From Streptomyces sp. CCM_MD2014 (GTDB taxonomy: Bacteria; Actinomycetota; Actinomycetes; Streptomycetales; Streptomycetaceae), in the NCBI RefSeq assembly GCF_000772045.1, contig NZ_CP009754.1:558001-622000 (forward strand): a stretch of 64,000 nucleotides of DNA, in the 5' to 3' direction. Position 1 is the first letter of the stretch, and each line of letters begins with the position of its first letter. The notes beneath the pieces are model-generated. The model worked only from the letters and a program-made list of their open reading frames with translations, was not told the DNA's origin and ran no database searches. The position numbers and the translations under genes were made by a program. This document shows, piece after piece, positions 24,428 through 32,171 of this stretch.

Positions 24428-25453
24428 TCAGCGGGCGCCGAGGCTGGAGTGCCGCACCACCAGTTCGGGCTGGAGGACGACCCGGCGGTGCGGGTGGGCC
24501 CGGTCCGTGCCCTCCAGCTCGGTCTCCTCCAGGAGCAGTTCGGCTGCCATGGCGCCCATGGTGACGGCGGGCTGGCGCACGGAGGTGAGCGGGACGGCCG
24601 CGGCGGCGGCGAACTCGATGTCGTCGTAGCCCACGATCGCGAGGTCGTCCGGGACGCCGACCCCGGCGGCGTACATGGCCTGCAGGACTCCGAGGGCGAG
24701 CAGGTCGTTGGCGCAGAAGACGGCGGTCGGCCGGTCGGCGAGGCCCAGCAGGCGGGCGCCGGCGTCGCGGCCCGCGGCGACGTCGAGCCGCTCGGTGGGC
24801 AGTTCGCGCAGCGCGTCGGGGCCGAGCCCGGCCTCGGCGAGCGCGGTGAGGGCGCCGGTGCGGCGGTCGCGGACCTGGTTGAGGCCGGGCGGGCCGCTGA
24901 CGTAGGCGATGGAGCGGTGTCCGGCGTCCACGAGGTGGCGCACGGCCAGCGCGCCGCCCGCGACGTCGTCGACGGAGACCGAGCACTCGGTGGTGCCCTC
25001 GGCGACCCGGTCGACGAGCACGAACGGGATGTTGTGGCGCCGGAAGCCCTCGATGTTGCGGCCGGTGGCGTCGGCGGGGGTGAGCAGGACGCCGCGGACC
25101 CGCTGCTCGGCGAAGAGCGAGAGGTACTCGGCCTCCTCGGCCGGGTTCTGGGCGCTGTTGCAGACCATCACGCCGAGCCCGGCCTGGCGGGCGGCCCGTT
25201 CGGCACCGCGTGCGACGTCGACGAAGAACGGGTTGCCCATGTCCAGGACGAGCAGCCCCATGATGCGGCTGCGGCCCGCGCGCAGCTGGCGCGCGGACTC
25301 GCTGCGGACGTAGCCGAGCCGGTCGATCGCGGAGAGCACCCGCGCCCTGGTCTCGGTCGCCACGGTGTCGGGGCGGTTGATGACGTTGGAGACCGTGCCC
25401 ACGGAAACTCCGGCGGCGCGGGCGACATCCTTGATACCCACGGAATGGGCCAT
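24428..25453 (-). CDS. LacI-family regulator of L-rhamnose catabolism (RhaR-like)
   Basis: The 341-residue LacI/GalR repressor has an N-terminal HTH (IKDVARAAGVSVGTVSNVINRP, about 6-27) and a hinge with LRAGRSRIMGLLV. A periplasmic-binding-protein-like effector domain follows. It is the last gene of the leftward rhamnose transcript, 87 bases after rhaM, and I infer that it controls the divergent rha operons by binding TGAAA/TTTCA sites. L-rhamnose or a phosphorylated intermediate would be the inducer. Start ATG 25453. This is a fair assignment by context; the sequence alone says only LacI family. Confidence 0.88.
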   Translation of the reverse strand: MAHSVGIKDVARAAGVSVGTVSNVINRPDTVATETRARVLSAIDRLGYVRSESARQLRAGRSRIMGLLVLDMGNPFFVDVARGAERAARQAGLGVMVCNSAQNPAEEAEYLSLFAEQRVRGVLLTPADATGRNIEGFRRHNIPFVLVDRVAEGTTECSVSVDDVAGGALAVRHLVDAGHRSIAYVSGPPGLNQVRDRRTGALTALAEAGLGPDALRELPTERLDVAAGRDAGARLLGLADRPTAVFCANDLLALGVLQAMYAAGVGVPDDLAIVGYDDIEFAAAAAVPLTSVRQPAVTMGAMAAELLLEETELEGTDRAHPHRRVVLQPELVVRHSSLGAR

Positions 25454-25540
25454 CGGGCAGGGACCTCCGAGGTCGGGGTGGGTGTGGGGGCGGCCGCAGG
25501 ACTTTCACACAGTACCCGGGCCGCCCCGGCCGGGCCCCCG

Positions 25541-25861
25541 TCAGGCGAGGTGGAACACCTCGGTGAGCGGTTTCATCGCTTCGTCGGGGCGGGCCCCGTC
25601 GAGGGACTCGAAGAGCGGGCCCATCTCCGCCTGCCAGCGGGCGTTGACCTCGGTGGCCTCCATGCCCGCCCGCGCGGCGGCGAAGTCGTCGGTCTCCAGG
25701 TAGCCGACGAGCAGGCCGTCGTCGCGCAGGAAGAGCGAGTAGTTGTGCCAGCCGGTGGCGGAGAGTGCCTCGCACATCTCGGGCCACACGGCGGCGTGGC
25801 GTTCGCGGTACTCCGCGATGCGGTCCCGGCGGACCTTGAGCAGGAAACAGACGCGCTGCAT
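25541..25861 (-). CDS. rhaM: L-rhamnose mutarotase
   Basis: The 106-residue cytoplasmic enzyme interconverts alpha- and beta-anomers of L-rhamnose, supplying the form used by the isomerase. The family features are RVCFLLKVRRDRIAEYRERHAAVWPEM at the start and NYSLFLRDDGLLVGYLET in the middle. The length is normal for the family (about 104). It starts at ATG 25861, 81 bases after rhaS, behind a region with four 17-bp direct repeats. It sits between rhaS and the LacI-type gene in the leftward transcript. Confidence 0.95.
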   Translation of the reverse strand: MQRVCFLLKVRRDRIAEYRERHAAVWPEMCEALSATGWHNYSLFLRDDGLLVGYLETDDFAAARAGMEATEVNARWQAEMGPLFESLDGARPDEAMKPLTEVFHLA

Positions 25862-25875
25862 GAAGTACCGCTCCC

Positions 25876-25942
25876 GTACGAAGGGTGGGGACTGTACGAA
25901 GGTGGGACTGTACGAAGGTGGGGACTGTGCGAAGGACGGGGC
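25876..25942. repeat. About 17-bp direct repeats (4 copies) in the rhaS-rhaM gap
   Basis: GTACGAAGGGTGGGGACT (25876-25893), GTACGAAGGTGGGACT (25894-25909), GTACGAAGGTGGGGACT (25910-25926) and a degenerate GTGCGAAGGACGGGGCC (25927-) follow each other directly. They fill nearly the whole gap between the rhaS stop and the rhaM start. In the transcript they read AGTCCCCACCTTCGTAC. Confidence 0.9.
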
Positions 25943-27025
25943 CTAGAAGTTGTACTGGTCGACGTTGTCGGCGGTGAACACGGTCGGCTTGCCGAGGTCG
26001 ATCACGCCGTCCTTGCCGATGGTGTACTCGCCCAGGGCGCCGGCCTCGAAGGTCTCGCCCTCCTTGCCGGTGATCTGGCCGGAGGCCAGGGCGACGGCGG
26101 TGCGCGCGGCCAGTTCGCCGAGCTTGGCCGGGTCCCACAGCTCGAACGCCTCGACGGTGCCGTTCTTGACGTACTTGCGCATGTCGTTGGGGGTGCCGAG
26201 GCCGGTCAGCTTGACCTTGCCCTTGTACTTGGAGCCGGACAGGTACTGGGCGGCGGCCTTGATGCCGACGGTGGTCGGGGAGATGATCCCCTTCAGGTTG
26301 GGGTGCTCCTGGAGCAGGCCCTGGGTCTGCTGGAAGGACTTCTGGGCGTCGTCGTCTCCGTAGGCGACCTTGACCAGCTTGATGTCCTTGTACTTCGGAT
26401 CCTTCAGCTCGTCCTTCATGATCTCGATCCAGGCGTTCTGGTTCGTCGCGGTCTGCGCGGCGGACAGGATCGCGATCTCGCCCTTGTTGCCGATCTGCTC
26501 GGCCAGCTGCTGCACCTGGGTGCGGCCGATGTCGTCGGCGGAGGCCTGGGAGATGAAGGCGTTGCGGCACTCGGGGTTGGTGTCCGAGTCGTAGGTGACG
26601 ATCTTGATGTCGTTCTTCATGGCCTGCTTGAGCGCGGTGCACAGCGCGCCCGGGTCCTGCGCGGAGACGGCGATGGCGTCGACCTGCTGCTGGGTGAGCG
26701 TGTTGACGTAGGAGACCTGGCCGGCGGTGTCGGTGCCGCTGGAGGTGCCGACCTCCTTGTAGCTGGAGCCCAGCTCCTCGAGGGCCTTCTCGCCGCCCTT
26801 GTCGGCGACGGTGAAGTAGGGGTTGTTGACCTGCTTGGGCAGGAAGCCGACGGTCAGCCCCTTCTTCGTCGCGGCGTTGGGGTCGGCCTTGCCCGCGGCG
26901 GCGGCCTTGCCGCCCTCGTCCTTGACGTCCTCCTTGGTGGTGCCGCCGCAGGCGGTGGCCGCCAGGGCGAGGGAGGTGACGGCGGCGAGTGCCGCGCAGG
27001 TACGGCGGATGGACGACTTGCGCAT
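25943..27025 (-). CDS. rhaS: Rhamnose ABC transporter substrate-binding lipoprotein
   Basis: The 360-residue sugar-binding protein has a lipoprotein signal peptide with a lipobox ending at Cys26 (LAATAC). A ribose/rhamnose-type periplasmic-binding-protein domain follows, with VGFLPKQVNNPYF, AISAQDPGAL-type and DSDTNPECR motifs. It should capture L-rhamnose outside the cell for the RhaPQT membrane complex. The gene lies 39 bases after rhaQ in the leftward transcript, preceding rhaM. Confidence 0.92.
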   Translation of the reverse strand: MRKSSIRRTCAALAAVTSLALAATACGGTTKEDVKDEGGKAAAAGKADPNAATKKGLTVGFLPKQVNNPYFTVADKGGEKALEELGSSYKEVGTSSGTDTAGQVSYVNTLTQQQVDAIAVSAQDPGALCTALKQAMKNDIKIVTYDSDTNPECRNAFISQASADDIGRTQVQQLAEQIGNKGEIAILSAAQTATNQNAWIEIMKDELKDPKYKDIKLVKVAYGDDDAQKSFQQTQGLLQEHPNLKGIISPTTVGIKAAAQYLSGSKYKGKVKLTGLGTPNDMRKYVKNGTVEAFELWDPAKLGELAARTAVALASGQITGKEGETFEAGALGEYTIGKDGVIDLGKPTVFTADNVDQYNF

Positions 27026-27064
27026 GGTGGGTTCCTTACGGGGGTGGACGGAGCCGGTGACGGG

Positions 27065-28078
27065 TTACGGGGTGGGCGCGGGCGTCTTGGACGGGGGCGC
27101 CGTCGCCGCCCTGCGTCCGGCCCTCGCGAGGGAGACCTGCCGCGCGACCCGGGGGCCGAGCACGGAGAGGACGAGCAGGACGCCGGTGACGACGATCTGC
27201 GACTGGGCGGAGACGTCCCGCAGGCTCATCACGTTCTGCAGCGCGCCGAGCAGGAACACGCCCGCGATCGCCCCGCCGAGGGTGCCCTTGCCGCCGTCGA
27301 AGTCGATGCCGCCCAGGAGCACGGCGGCGACGACGGAGAGTTCGAGGCCGGTGGCGTTGTCGTAGCGGGCGCTGGCGTAGTGCAGGGCCCAGAAGACGCC
27401 GGTGAGGGCGGACATCAGGCCGGTCAGCGTGAACAGGATCAGCTTCTGCCGCTTGACCCGGATGCCGGCGAACCGGGCGGCCTCCTCGCTGGCGCCGATG
27501 GCGAACAGCGAGCGGCCGAACGGCATGGCGTGCAGGGCGAGGACGGCGACGGCCAGCAGCACGAGGAAGGGCAGGAAGGCGTACGGGACGAAGGTGCCGT
27601 CGATGCGTCCGGCCGCGAAGTCCAGGTACTGCGCGGGGAAGTCGGTCACCGCGTCGGAGCCGAGCACGATCTGCGCGATGCCGCGGTAGGCGGCCATGGT
27701 GCCGATGGTGACGGCGAGGGAGGGCAGCCCGAGCCGGGTGACGAGCAGGCCGTTGACCAGGCCGCAGACCACGCCGAGCAGCAGGCAGATGGGGATGATC
27801 GTCTCGATGGTCATGCCCTGGTTCCACAGCGCGCCCATGACCGCGCCGGACAGACCCGCGGTGGAGGCGACCGACAGGTCGATCTCGCCGGAGACGACCA
27901 GCAGCGTCATCGGCAGGGCGATGAGTGCGATCGGCAGGGTGTTGCCGATGAGGAAGGACAGGTTGAGGGCGTTGCCGAACCCGTCGACAAAGCCGAAGGA
28001 GAGCAGCAGGACGACCACGAGGAGGGCGCCCACCACGGTGTCCCAGCGGACGGCGCGCGTCAGGGAGGTGTCAGCCAT
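27065..28078 (-). CDS. rhaQ: Rhamnose ABC transporter permease
   Basis: The 337-residue membrane permease is of the ribose/rhamnose ABC type (BPD_transp_2), with 8-10 hydrophobic helices. The conserved stretch VSGEIDLSVAST and a KGTLGGAIAGVFLLGALQN motif near the end mark the family. It pairs with the second permease to form the membrane channel. The 5' end overlaps the rhaP stop by 8 bases, showing tight translational coupling. The C-terminal tail is basic and Ala/Pro-rich. Confidence 0.92.
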   Translation of the reverse strand: MADTSLTRAVRWDTVVGALLVVVLLLSFGFVDGFGNALNLSFLIGNTLPIALIALPMTLLVVSGEIDLSVASTAGLSGAVMGALWNQGMTIETIIPICLLLGVVCGLVNGLLVTRLGLPSLAVTIGTMAAYRGIAQIVLGSDAVTDFPAQYLDFAAGRIDGTFVPYAFLPFLVLLAVAVLALHAMPFGRSLFAIGASEEAARFAGIRVKRQKLILFTLTGLMSALTGVFWALHYASARYDNATGLELSVVAAVLLGGIDFDGGKGTLGGAIAGVFLLGALQNVMSLRDVSAQSQIVVTGVLLVLSVLGPRVARQVSLARAGRRAATAPPSKTPAPTP

Positions 28079-29111
28079 GGCGGGCGTTCCTCTTCTTCAG
28101 GGCGTTGGCCACGCGCAGGGCGACGATCCGGTCGACGGCGATGGCGAGGATGAGCAGAATGCCGTTGATGGCCAGCACCCACACGGAGCTGACGCCGAGG
28201 GCGGGCAGCACGCTGTTGATCGAGGTGAGCAGGAGCGCGCCGAGGGCCGCGCCGTAGACGCTGCCGGAGCCGCCGGTGAAGACGACGCCGCCGACCACCA
28301 CGGCGCTGACGACGGTCAGTTCGTAGCCGTTGCCGGTGCCGGAGTCCACGTTGCCGAAGCGGGCGAGGTACAGGGCGCCGGCGAGTCCGGCGAGGGCGCC
28401 GCAGAAGGTGTAGGCGGCCAGGATGCGCTTGCGGACCGGAATGCCGGCCAGGCGGGCGGCGTCGGGGTTGGAGCCGAGCGCGTACAGCTCGCGTCCGCTG
28501 CCGAAGTGCTTGAGGTAGTACGCGGTGGCGACGAGCACCGCGAGGGCGATCAGCGCCAGCCACGGTACGGCGGAGATGCCGCCGGAGCCGAAGTCGACGA
28601 AGCCGCCGGGCAGGTCGGCCGCGGTGATCTGCCGGGAGCCGACCCAGATGGAGTCGATGCCGCGGATGATGTAGAGGGTGCCGAGGGTGACCACCAGGGC
28701 GGGCACCTGGCCGAGGCTGACCAGAAGGCCGTTGAGGAGGCCGAAGCCGACGCCCGTCAGCACCGCGAGCAGCACCGCGACGACGGGGTTGCCGCCGTCC
28801 TGGAGCCAGACGCCGGCGGCGAAGGCGCTGATGCCGAGGGTGGAGCCGACGGACAGGTCGACGTTGCGGGTGATGACGACCAGGGACTGGCCGGTGGCGA
28901 CCAGGACCAGGATGGTCGCGTTCAGCAGGAGGTCCTTGATGCCCTGCTCGGACAGGAACTCGCTGTTGCCGGCCTGGGTGATGGCGATCATCACCAGGAA
29001 GACCAGCAGGATGGCCAGTTCGCGCATCTTGAAGATGCGGTCCACGAGCCGGGTCGCACCGGCCCCCGGCACGTCGGCCACGAGGGCCTTCTCGGGTGCG
29101 GTGACCGTCAT
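28071..29111 (-). CDS. rhaP: Rhamnose ABC transporter permease
   Basis: The 346-residue permease has the same fold and motifs as its neighbour: [55 protein letters not shown]. The frame opens further upstream to 29378, but the true start is ATG 29111, because 29108-29111 is the ATGA overlap with the ATPase stop. RhaP and RhaQ would form the heterodimeric channel for rhamnose. Confidence 0.92.
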   Translation of the reverse strand: MTVTAPEKALVADVPGAGATRLVDRIFKMRELAILLVFLVMIAITQAGNSEFLSEQGIKDLLLNATILVLVATGQSLVVITRNVDLSVGSTLGISAFAAGVWLQDGGNPVVAVLLAVLTGVGFGLLNGLLVSLGQVPALVVTLGTLYIIRGIDSIWVGSRQITAADLPGGFVDFGSGGISAVPWLALIALAVLVATAYYLKHFGSGRELYALGSNPDAARLAGIPVRKRILAAYTFCGALAGLAGALYLARFGNVDSGTGNGYELTVVSAVVVGGVVFTGGSGSVYGAALGALLLTSINSVLPALGVSSVWVLAINGILLILAIAVDRIVALRVANALKKRNARHG

Positions 29112-30625
29112 GCGGCGGCCCTCCCCGTGGCTGCGGCCATCACGGTCTCCTCCGTGGCGTCGGCGCGGGCTATCTCGGCGGTCAGGCGCCCCTCGTGCAT
29201 CACCAGGACGCGGTCGGCCATGCCGAGGACCTCGGGCAGGTCGGAGGAGATCATCAGGACGGCCACGCCGTCGGCGGCGAGCTGCGAGAGCAGTCGGTGC
29301 ACCTCGGCCTTGGTGCCGACGTCGATGCCGCGGGTGGGCTCGTCGACGATCAGTACCTTGGGGCCGGTGGCCAGCCACTTGGCGAGTACGACCTTCTGCT
29401 GGTTGCCGCCGGACAGGGTGGCGACGGTGTCGGCGATGCGGGCGTACTTGACCTGGAGCTTGACCGCCCAGTCGAGGGAGCGGCTGCGTTCGGCGCCGCG
29501 GTCCACGAACCCGCCCTTCACGGTCGTCCGCAGGCCGGTGAGGCCGATGTTGCGCTCGATGGACATGTCCATCACCAGGCCCTGGGCCCGGCGGTCCTCC
29601 GGGACCAGGGCGAGGCCCGCGGCCATCGCGGTGGAGGGCGCGCCGTTGACGAGCGGCTTGCCGTCGACCTCTACCTCCCCCGCGTCCCAGCGGTCGACGC
29701 CGAAGACGGCGCGGGCGACCTCGGTGCGTCCGGCGCCGACCAGTCCGGCCAGCGCGACGATCTCACCGCGCCGCACCTCGAAGGAGACGTCGGTGAAGAC
29801 GCCCTCGCGGGTCAGGCGGCGCACGCTGAGCGCGGTCTCGCCGGGGGTGACCTCCTGCTTGGGGTACAGCTCGTCGAGATCGCGGCCGACCATGCGGCGC
29901 ACCAGGTCGTCCTCGGTCATGCCCTCGAGGGGCTCGCCTGCGATCCAGGCGCCGTCGCGCAGGGTGGTGACCCGCTCGCAGATGCGGAAGATCTCCTCCA
30001 GGCGGTGGGAGACGAACAGCACCGCGGCGCCCTGTTCGCGCAGGGTGCGCACCACGCCGAAGAGGCGGGCCACCTCGCTGCCGGTGAGGGCGGCGGTCGG
30101 CTCGTCCATGATCAGGACGCGGGCGTCGAAGGAGAGCGCCTTGGCGATCTCGACGATCTGCTGGTCCGCGATGGACAGGCCGCGCGCGGGCCGGCCGGGG
30201 TCCAGCTCGACGCCGAGGCGCAGCATCAGTTCGGCGGTGGCGGCGTGGGTGGCCTTGTGGTCGATGCGGCCGAGGGCGCGGCGCGGCTGGCGGCCCATGA
30301 AGATGTTCTCGGCGATCGACAGGTCGGGAAAGAGGGTGGGCTCCTGGTAGATCACGGCGATGCCGGCGTCCCGGGCGTCGCCGGGACCGTGGAAGACGAC
30401 CGGTGCGCCGTCGAGCAGCACCTGGCCGGCGTCCGGCCGGTGCACACCGGCCAGCGTCTTGATGAGGGTCGACTTTCCGGCGCCGTTCTCGCCGGCGAGG
30501 GCGTGCACCTCGCCGGGGAACAGCTCCAGGGAGACGTCCCGCAGCGCACGGACCGCGCCGAAGGACTTGGAGACGTCCCTGAGCGCCAGAACCGGGGCCG
30601 AACCCGTGTCGGACGGGTGGGTCAT
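29108..30625 (-). CDS. rhaT: Rhamnose ABC transporter ATP-binding protein (two fused ATPase domains)
   Basis: The 505-residue protein has two ABC ATPase domains, as in RbsA/RhaT sugar importers. The first has Walker [10 protein letters not shown] (45-53), signature LSIADQQ and Walker B VLIMDEP. The second has a modified loop GLVGAGRTE and signature LSGGNQQK with VLIVDEP. ATG 30625 follows a GAGGAG site; the frame extends to 30664. It is the first gene of the leftward transcript rhaT-P-Q-S-M-lacI-type. Confidence 0.93.
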   Translation of the reverse strand: MTHPSDTGSAPVLALRDVSKSFGAVRALRDVSLELFPGEVHALAGENGAGKSTLIKTLAGVHRPDAGQVLLDGAPVVFHGPGDARDAGIAVIYQEPTLFPDLSIAENIFMGRQPRRALGRIDHKATHAATAELMLRLGVELDPGRPARGLSIADQQIVEIAKALSFDARVLIMDEPTAALTGSEVARLFGVVRTLREQGAAVLFVSHRLEEIFRICERVTTLRDGAWIAGEPLEGMTEDDLVRRMVGRDLDELYPKQEVTPGETALSVRRLTREGVFTDVSFEVRRGEIVALAGLVGAGRTEVARAVFGVDRWDAGEVEVDGKPLVNGAPSTAMAAGLALVPEDRRAQGLVMDMSIERNIGLTGLRTTVKGGFVDRGAERSRSLDWAVKLQVKYARIADTVATLSGGNQQKVVLAKWLATGPKVLIVDEPTRGIDVGTKAEVHRLLSQLAADGVAVLMISSDLPEVLGMADRVLVMHEGRLTAEIARADATEETVMAAATGRAAA

Positions 30626-30671
30626 TGGGGGCTCCTCGACGACGCCGGGCGGGGCGGCCCTCACGGCATCG

Positions 30672-30683
30672 TGAAAGGTTTCA
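30672..30683. promoter_or_regulatory. RhaR-type operator at the leftward promoter
   Basis: TGAAAGGTTTCA is a perfect 12-bp palindrome (TGAAA-GG-TTTCA). It lies just downstream of the leftward -10 (30704-30699) and 47 bases before rhaT, where a bound LacI-type repressor would block transcription. Confidence 0.75.
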
Positions 30684-30698
30684 ACTCGGTTGCCGGGG

Positions 30699-30728
30699 AC
30701 GTTAGGCAGCGAGGGTATGTCACGTCAA
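30699..30728 (-). promoter_or_regulatory. Leftward rhaT promoter
   Basis: On the reverse strand, TTGACG (30728-30723) is separated by 18 bases from TAACGT (30704-30699). Transcription would begin near 30692, immediately before the operator at 30672-30683. Confidence 0.5.
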
Positions 30729-30738
30729 TGGTTCCGCG

Positions 30739-30753
30739 TCGAAAAAGTTTCGA
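30739..30753. promoter_or_regulatory. Central LacI-type operator between the divergent rha promoters
   Basis: TCGAAAAAGTTTCGA is a 15-bp dyad (TCGAAA/TTTCGA) placed between the two promoters. With the outer sites at 30672 and 30839 it may allow looping. Confidence 0.55.
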
Positions 30754-30802
30754 ACTCCGAAGGTCACGGCGGAGTCACGGACAGCCGGGGCGGCGAGAAG
30801 GG

Positions 30803-30831
30803 TTGACACCCTTTCGAGGGGCTCATAACTT
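30803..30831 (+). promoter_or_regulatory. Rightward rhaI promoter
   Basis: TTGACA (30803-30808) and TAACTT (30826-30831) are spaced by 17 bases. The predicted start, around 30838, abuts the operator at 30839-30850. Confidence 0.65.
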
Positions 30832-30838
30832 CGCGTTC

Positions 30839-30850
30839 TGAATCGTTTCA
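30839..30850. promoter_or_regulatory. RhaR-type operator at the rightward promoter
   Basis: TGAATCGTTTCA shares the TGAA/TTTCA half-sites of the other rha operators and lies at the predicted rhaI transcription start, 53 bases before the rhaI start codon. Confidence 0.7.
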
Positions 30851-30903
30851 TCCATGGTCGTGCTCACAGCGGGAACACGACCCGATGCCACAGGAGCGCC
30901 GAA

Positions 30904-32064
30904 GTGACCGAGCTCGCCGCGGTGAAAGCCGCGCTCAAGACCCAGGCCGTCGAGACGCCGTCGTGGGCGTACGGCAACTCGGGCACCCGCTTCAAGGTGT
31001 TCGCCCAGGCCGGTGTGCCGCGCGACCCCTTCGAGAAGCTGGACGACGCGGCGAAGGTGCACGAGTTCACCGGCGTGGCCCCGACCGTGGCCCTCCACAT
31101 CCCCTGGGACCGGGTCGAGGACTACGCCGCGCTGGCCGCACACGCCGAGAAGCGGGGCGTGCGGATCGGCGCGATCAACTCCAACACCTTCCAGGACGAC
31201 GACTACAAGCTGGGCAGCATCTGCCACCCCGACGCGGCGGTGCGCAGGAAGGCCGTCGACCACCTGCTGGAGTGCGTCGACATCATGGACGCCACCGGGT
31301 CGCGCGACCTGAAGCTCTGGTTCGCCGACGGCACGAACTACCCCGGCCAGGACGACGTCCGTTCCCGCCAGGACCGGCTGGCCGAGGGCCTGGCCGAGGT
31401 GTACGAGCGGCTCGGCGAGGGGCAGCGGATGCTCCTGGAGTACAAGCTCTTCGAGCCGGCGTTCTACACGACGGACGTGCCGGACTGGGGCACGGCGTAC
31501 GCGCACTGCCTGAAGCTGGGCGAGAAGGCACAGGTCGTGGTCGACACGGGGCACCACGCGCCGGGCACGAACATCGAGTTCATCGTGGCGACGCTGCTGC
31601 GGGAGGGGAAGCTCGGCGGGTTCGACTTCAACTCGCGCTTCTACGCGGACGACGACCTGATGGTGGGCGCGGCCGACCCGTTCCAGCTGTTCCGGATCAT
31701 GTACGAGGTGGTGCGCGGGGGCGGGTTCACGTCCGACGTGGCGTTCATGCTCGACCAGTGCCACAACATCGAGGCGAAGATCCCGGCGATCATCCGGTCG
31801 GTGATGAACGTGCAGGAGGCCACGGCGAAGGCGCTGCTGGTCGACGGTACGGCGCTGGCCGCCGCGCAGGCCTCGGGGGATGTGCTGGAGGCCAACGCGG
31901 TGTTGATGGACGCGTACAACACGGACGTGCGTCCGCTGCTGCGGGAGGTGCGGGAGGAGTCGGGGTTGGACCCCGAGCCGATGAAGGCGTATCGCTCCTG
32001 CGGGTGGGCGGAGAAGGTTGTCACCGAGCGGGTTGGCGGGCAGCAGGCGGGGTGGGGGGCGTGA
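30904..32064 (+). CDS. rhaI: L-rhamnose isomerase
   Basis: The 386-residue cytoplasmic enzyme converts L-rhamnose to L-rhamnulose with a divalent metal in a TIM barrel. It is the actinobacterial/rhizobial RhaI type rather than E. coli RhaA. Barrel motifs include LHIPWDRVEDY, GAINSNTF, DTGHHAPGTNIEF and HNIEAKI. The start codon is GTG 30904 after AGGAG. It is the first gene of the rightward transcript and has its own operator and promoter. Confidence 0.93.
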   Translation: MTELAAVKAALKTQAVETPSWAYGNSGTRFKVFAQAGVPRDPFEKLDDAAKVHEFTGVAPTVALHIPWDRVEDYAALAAHAEKRGVRIGAINSNTFQDDDYKLGSICHPDAAVRRKAVDHLLECVDIMDATGSRDLKLWFADGTNYPGQDDVRSRQDRLAEGLAEVYERLGEGQRMLLEYKLFEPAFYTTDVPDWGTAYAHCLKLGEKAQVVVDTGHHAPGTNIEFIVATLLREGKLGGFDFNSRFYADDDLMVGAADPFQLFRIMYEVVRGGGFTSDVAFMLDQCHNIEAKIPAIIRSVMNVQEATAKALLVDGTALAAAQASGDVLEANAVLMDAYNTDVRPLLREVREESGLDPEPMKAYRSCGWAEKVVTERVGGQQAGWGA

Positions 32065-32112
32065 CCATCTGCCTGGTTCCCGTTGTTCGCGGACTGCGGG
32101 TTGTTCGTGGTT

Positions 32113-32141
32113 GATCGCGCGGTTCCCCGCGCCCCTGAAAG
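32113..32141. repeat. Streptomyces intergenic repeat element (GCGCGGTTCCCCGCGCCCCTGAAAG type)
   Basis: The stretch GATCGCGCGGTTCCCCGCGCCC at this position, with a short inverted arm (GCGCGG/CCGCGC), matches a sequence I know as widely repeated between Streptomyces genes. It lies in the 107-base rhaI-aldolase gap; recognised from memory only. Confidence 0.5.
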
Positions 32142-32171
32142 TCACCCCCGTTCACAAAGGACTGTAAAGAC

